From assembly GCA_016764035.1 (NCBI GenBank), contig JAESSQ010000196.1, positions 1-6,623 of the forward strand: DNA of 6,623 bases, written 5' to 3'. The notes beneath the pieces were generated by a model. It was not told the origin of the DNA. It was given only the letters and a program-made list of their open reading frames with translations, and ran no database searches. The position numbers were made by a program, and so were the translations under genes. Below, one piece after another: positions 5,339 to 6,623 of this stretch (positions within the stretch are counted from its first letter, which is position 1; each line of letters opens with the position of its first letter). This DNA comes from Gammaproteobacteria bacterium. Its GTDB lineage: Bacteria > Pseudomonadota > Gammaproteobacteria > SZUA-229.

Positions 5339-5653
5339 TTATACGTCTACGACTTCGCCGTTAGACTTGAAGTAACGTACTTTACGTCCGTCTTCCAGCG
5401 TTTTAAATCCAACACGATCACCCTTGTTAGTCATTGGGTTAAATAACATAATGTTAGATATGTTTAACGGCATTGCTTTATCAACGATACCACCCTCAAC
5501 ACCAGCCATCGGATTTGCTTTGGTATGTTTTTTGGCGAGGTTAATTGCCTCTACAAGTACGCTATCATCAGCAATATTTAGAACAGTACCTTGACGACCC
5601 TTGTCCTTGCCTGTGATAACGATGACTTGATCACCTGTTTTTATACGTTTCAT
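5339..5653 (-). CDS. rplX: 50S ribosomal protein L24
   Basis: L24 is one of the two proteins that start 50S assembly and binds the 5' end of 23S rRNA; it later lies near the peptide exit. The protein has 104 residues, the same as in E. coli. A KOW motif is plain in GDQVIVITGKDKGRQGTV (7-24), followed by the EAINLAKKH stretch. The C-terminal DGRKVRYFKSNGE end fits the family. The N-terminus starts directly with MKRIKTGD, a little shorter than in E. coli. AGG at 5663-5665 lies nine bases upstream of ATG, within a small inverted repeat (5661-5671). The gene follows rplN by 27 bases. Confidence 0.98.
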   Translation of the reverse strand: MKRIKTGDQVIVITGKDKGRQGTVLNIADDSVLVEAINLAKKHTKANPMAGVEGGIVDKAMPLNISNIMLFNPMTNKGDRVGFKTLEDGRKVRYFKSNGEVVDV

Positions 5654-5680
5654 TTTTTCTAACCTAAGGTTCTGATATGG

Positions 5681-6049
5681 TTACAATACTTCTGGAGCAA
5701 GTGAGACGATTTTCATAAATTTATCATTACGTAATTCACGTGTCACTGGGCCGAATATACGCGTGCCAATTGGCTGTAGGTTTGCATTTAATATTACTGC
5801 TGCATTGCTATCAAAACGTATAGTTGAACCATCAGAACGACGAACACCTTTTTTCGTACGCACCACAACGGCATTGTAAACCTCACCTTTTTTCACTTTA
5901 CCGCGAGGAATGGCATCTTTAATACTTACTTTAATAACGTCGCCTACACGTGCATAGCGACGATGTGACCCACCTAATACTTTGATACACATCATGCGAC
6001 GTGCACCACTGTTATCAGCTGAATCTAAAATGGTTTGCATTTGTATCAT
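5681..6049 (-). CDS. rplN: 50S ribosomal protein L14
   Basis: L14 lies on the subunit interface of the 50S, forms bridges to the 30S, and is the docking site of the silencing factor RsfS. The protein has 122 residues (E. coli 123, one residue fewer near 90). ADNSGARRMMCIKVLGG (11-27) and the L14 signature stretch around VVVRTKKGVRRSDGS (61-75) are nearly unchanged, as is PIGTRIFGPVTREL (93-106). AAGG at 6059-6062 lies nine bases before the ATG. In E. coli rplN opens the spc operon after a promoter in a gap of about 160 bases, but here only 28 bases separate it from rpsQ. Confidence 0.99.
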   Translation of the reverse strand: MIQMQTILDSADNSGARRMMCIKVLGGSHRRYARVGDVIKVSIKDAIPRGKVKKGEVYNAVVVRTKKGVRRSDGSTIRFDSNAAVILNANLQPIGTRIFGPVTRELRNDKFMKIVSLAPEVL

Positions 6050-6077
6050 TACGCTTTACCTTATTCCTAACTAACCG

Positions 6078-6356
6078 TTATAGCTCTGGAGCTTTCTCAA
6101 CAACTTTTACCAATGTCCATGATTTTGTCTTAGACATTGGGCGACATTCTTCTATCAGGATGGTGTCACCCTGATTACATTCGTTTTTCTCATCATGTAA
6201 GCGAATCTTTGTAGAACGTTTGACATATTTTCCGTAAACAGGATGCTTAATCTTACGTTCGATCATAATTGTTGCAGACTTATCACCAGCGTTGCTCGTT
6301 ACAACACCTTGTAACGTACGCTTGGTAGCAGCTGTTTGTGTATCAACATTAGTCAT
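6078..6356 (-). CDS. rpsQ: 30S ribosomal protein S17
   Basis: S17 is a primary 16S rRNA binder with an OB fold, important early in 30S assembly. I take the ATG at 6356, giving 92 residues (E. coli 84). AAGG lies nine bases upstream, and the start is two bases after the rpmC TGA. A TTG at 6362 would overlap that stop and sit only three bases from the ribosome binding site, so I reject it. The core begins at KRTLQGVV (12-19). It continues through KHPVYGKYVKRSTK (37-50) and the ECRPMSKTKSWTLVKVVE end, all typical. The N-terminal residues (MTNVDTQTAAT) are roughly eight longer than in E. coli. The gap to rplN is 28 bases. Confidence 0.97.
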   Translation of the reverse strand: MTNVDTQTAATKRTLQGVVTSNAGDKSATIMIERKIKHPVYGKYVKRSTKIRLHDEKNECNQGDTILIEECRPMSKTKSWTLVKVVEKAPEL

Positions 6357-6358
6357 TA

Positions 6359-6577
6359 TCAATTACCTTTTTTCTCAGTGACTGCAGTGCTTGTCATTTC
6401 AGTCAGTACAGTTTTTATACGCGCAATATCATGACGAACAATACTGAAACGATGTATTTTTGGTGTATTACCAGAACCCATCTGCATACGTAAGCTAAAT
6501 TGTTCACGGCGTAAGTTTATTAATTCAGCATTTAAGTCTTTTTCAGACATGTTTCTATATTCTTGGGCAGAAGCCAT
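6359..6577 (-). CDS. rpmC: 50S ribosomal protein L29
   Basis: L29 is a two-helix 50S protein beside the peptide exit tunnel, near L23, where trigger factor and SRP dock. The 72-residue protein shows the conserved helix with LRREQFSLRMQ (22-32) and the second helix IVRHDIARIKTVLTE (46-60). It is about nine residues longer than E. coli L29 (63), from a polar C-terminal tail, MTSTAVTEKKGN. The ATG at 6577 overlaps the rplP TAA as TAATG, and no strong Shine-Dalgarno motif is present, which suggests coupling to rplP translation. It is followed by rpsQ after two bases. Confidence 0.97.
   Translation of the reverse strand: MASAQEYRNMSEKDLNAELINLRREQFSLRMQMGSGNTPKIHRFSIVRHDIARIKTVLTEMTSTAVTEKKGN
6366..6369 (-). 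promoter_or_regulatory. Shine-Dalgarno AAGG for rpsQ, inside rpmC
   Basis: A run of six A followed by GG on the minus strand forms a clear ribosome binding site in the last rpmC codons. It is nine bases before the ATG at 6356 and only three before the TTG at 6362, which decides the S17 start. Confidence 0.75.
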
Positions 6578-6623
6578 TACATCACCGCACGTATTACAAA
6601 AGTTGTTTTTATAGGCAGCTTGG
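6577..6623 (-). CDS. rplP: 50S ribosomal protein L16, C-terminal end (cut by window edge)
   Basis: L16 organises the A-site region of the 50S and belongs to the S10 operon. Only the last 14 full codons are inside the window. They read KLPIKTTFVIRAVM followed by TAA, and the first two bases (CC) would complete an Ala codon if preceded by G. This matches the E. coli L16 end (KLPIKTTFVTKTVM) with three substitutions. The TAA shares one base with the rpmC ATG. The order rplP-rpmC-rpsQ is canonical. Nothing can be said about the rest of the gene. Confidence 0.93.
   Translation of the reverse strand, partial: KLPIKTTFVIRAVM

Noticed and set aside
6357..6362. TTG start for rpsQ two codons upstream of the ATG
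   Set aside because: It overlaps the rpmC stop and is only three bases from the AAGG site, while the ATG is nine bases away.
6366..6374. A6G run at the end of rpmC as a slippery frameshift site
   Set aside because: The zero frame (GAG AAA AAA GGT) does not fit the A AAA AAG slippage frame. The gene ends normally four codons later.
1..6623. A novel accessory system
   Set aside because: All coding capacity is explained by 16 conserved genes in canonical order, with no insertion, foreign gene or array.

Overview
The window is a stretch of the conserved ribosomal-protein supercluster. Every gene lies on the minus strand, so transcription runs from position 6623 down to position 1. In order it holds the last 14 codons of rplP (L16), then rpmC (L29), rpsQ (S17), rplN (L14), rplX (L24), rplE (L5), rpsN (S14), rpsH (S8), rplF (L6), rplR (L18), rpsE (S5), rpmD (L30), rplO (L15), secY, rpmJ (L36), and the first 36 codons of rpsM (S13). 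This is the end of the S10 operon, the complete spc operon and the beginning of the alpha operon.

The organism is most likely a gammaproteobacterium. The secY-rpmJ-rpsM order, with no infA or map between them, is the E. coli arrangement. The proteins align almost residue for residue with their E. coli counterparts, for example the SecY blocks around residues 56-86 and 340-372. The DNA is noticeably AT-rich. The genus cannot be named from this sequence.

Layout: 6577-6623 is the rplP end, which overlaps rpmC by one base. From 6577 down to 3053 the genes are tightly packed, with gaps of 1-67 bases. At 2942-3052 there is an unusually long, AT-rich spacer with several inverted repeats between rplR and rpsE. 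From 2941 to 383 come rpsE, rpmD, rplO and secY. rpmJ (225-338) and partial rpsM (1-108) were located by translating the minus strand directly. The 116-base rpmJ-rpsM spacer is where the alpha-operon leader should lie. No gene-free stretch exceeds 300 bases.

Functionally, the products are structural parts of both ribosomal subunits plus the central channel of the Sec translocon, made from one long co-directional transcript with many close stop/start junctions that favour translational coupling. I find no mobile element, CRISPR array, RNA gene or foreign insertion, and no undescribed system. The points worth checking are small: the start of rplO, N- or C-terminal extensions of L15, L5, L29 and S17, a half-degraded zinc motif in S14, the lack of room for a separate spc promoter, and structured spacers.
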